30,440 nt of DNA, taken from positions 19,378 to 49,817 of the forward strand of contig MNCI01018050.1 of assembly GCA_015680685.1 (NCBI GenBank), in the 5' to 3' direction. Each line of letters opens with the position of its first letter. Positions within the stretch are counted from its first letter, which is position 1. This DNA is from Gnetum montanum. Lineage: Eukaryota; Streptophyta; Gnetopsida; Gnetales; Gnetaceae. A program made the position numbers and the translations under genes. The notes beneath the pieces were generated by a model, which was not told the DNA's origin, ran no database searches, and saw only the letters and a list, made by a program, of their open reading frames with translations. Shown piece after piece: positions 30,327 to 30,440 of the stretch.

Positions 30327-30440
30327 CTCTTAGAGCCTTTGTTTCAGACCATTTAGTGAAATAATCAATAGCTGTGAGAATAAACTTGTGTCCAGCTCTT
30401 GAAGGAGTAATTGTACCAATAAAATCCAAACCCCATTGCT
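30327..30440 (-). pseudogene. Gypsy integrase core fragment, minus strand
   Basis: The minus frame from the window edge reads QWGLDFIGTITPSRAGHKFI, then LTAIDYFTKWSETKAL, a good match to the start of a Ty3/gypsy integrase core; the first catalytic Asp is in GLDFIG. It is a different lineage from the element at 3263-16527 (there WGIDFMAPI). Homology stops near 30327 without reaching the second Asp, so the element has been cut there by deletion or insertion. The part upstream lies outside the window. Confidence 0.75.

Noticed and set aside
1-30440. CRISPR array, bacterial operons or riboswitches
   Set aside because: Repeat arrays here are contiguous minisatellites without spacers, and the coding content is plant retroelement. 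There is no bacterial gene organisation.

Overview
The window reads as nuclear DNA of a seed plant. It is AT-rich, CpG-poor over most of its length, has almost no intact reading frames, and is filled with old, stop-ridden LTR retrotransposons. Large elements, deep nesting, strongly diverged LTR pairs and deamination-type changes fit a large, slowly purged genome such as that of a gymnosperm; that lineage call is inference.

Layout. (1) 1-1682: unassigned AT-rich DNA with a cluster of inverted, MITE-like repeats at 289-690. (2) 1683-21598: one decayed Ty1/copia element (LTRs 1683-2626 and 20687-21598) split by two later insertions. The first is a complete 13.3 kb Ty3/gypsy element, Athila-like, at 3263-16527, with a 5-bp target duplication ATTAT, matching 8-bp LTR ends, a decayed tRNA-Asp primer site, gag, protease, RT, RNase H and integrase remnants, and a long extra coding region after pol (12500-15355). 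The second is a reverse-oriented LTR (18164-19428) with part of its internal region, lying between the host integrase and reverse transcriptase. (3) 21616-22134: a further LTR with a tRNA-Met primer site. (4) 22135-25430: no recognisable gene; a dispersed repeat pair, a CT-rich tract, an exact 44-bp minisatellite and a 29-bp triplet repeat. (5) 25481-25930: a broken fragment of a CCR4-type deadenylase (endonuclease/exonuclease/phosphatase fold). (6) 25931-27600: AT-rich, unassigned. (7) 27600-28640: a block with many CpGs, unlike everything around it, probably low-copy DNA with possible promoter character. (8) 29105-30440: minus-strand material: a possible short LTR with polypurine tract, an undamaged 170-codon ORF with an upstream TATA box and repeated CCACTTGT motifs, and the start of a gypsy integrase core at the window edge.

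No retroelement here can be autonomous: each polyprotein carries many stops and frameshifts and several catalytic residues are lost. The sequence supports an order of events: copia first, gypsy and reverse LTR later, then long decay dominated by C-to-T and G-to-A changes. The best candidates for something still functional or undescribed are the minus-strand 170-aa ORF, the CpG-rich block, and the extra 3' coding region of the gypsy element.
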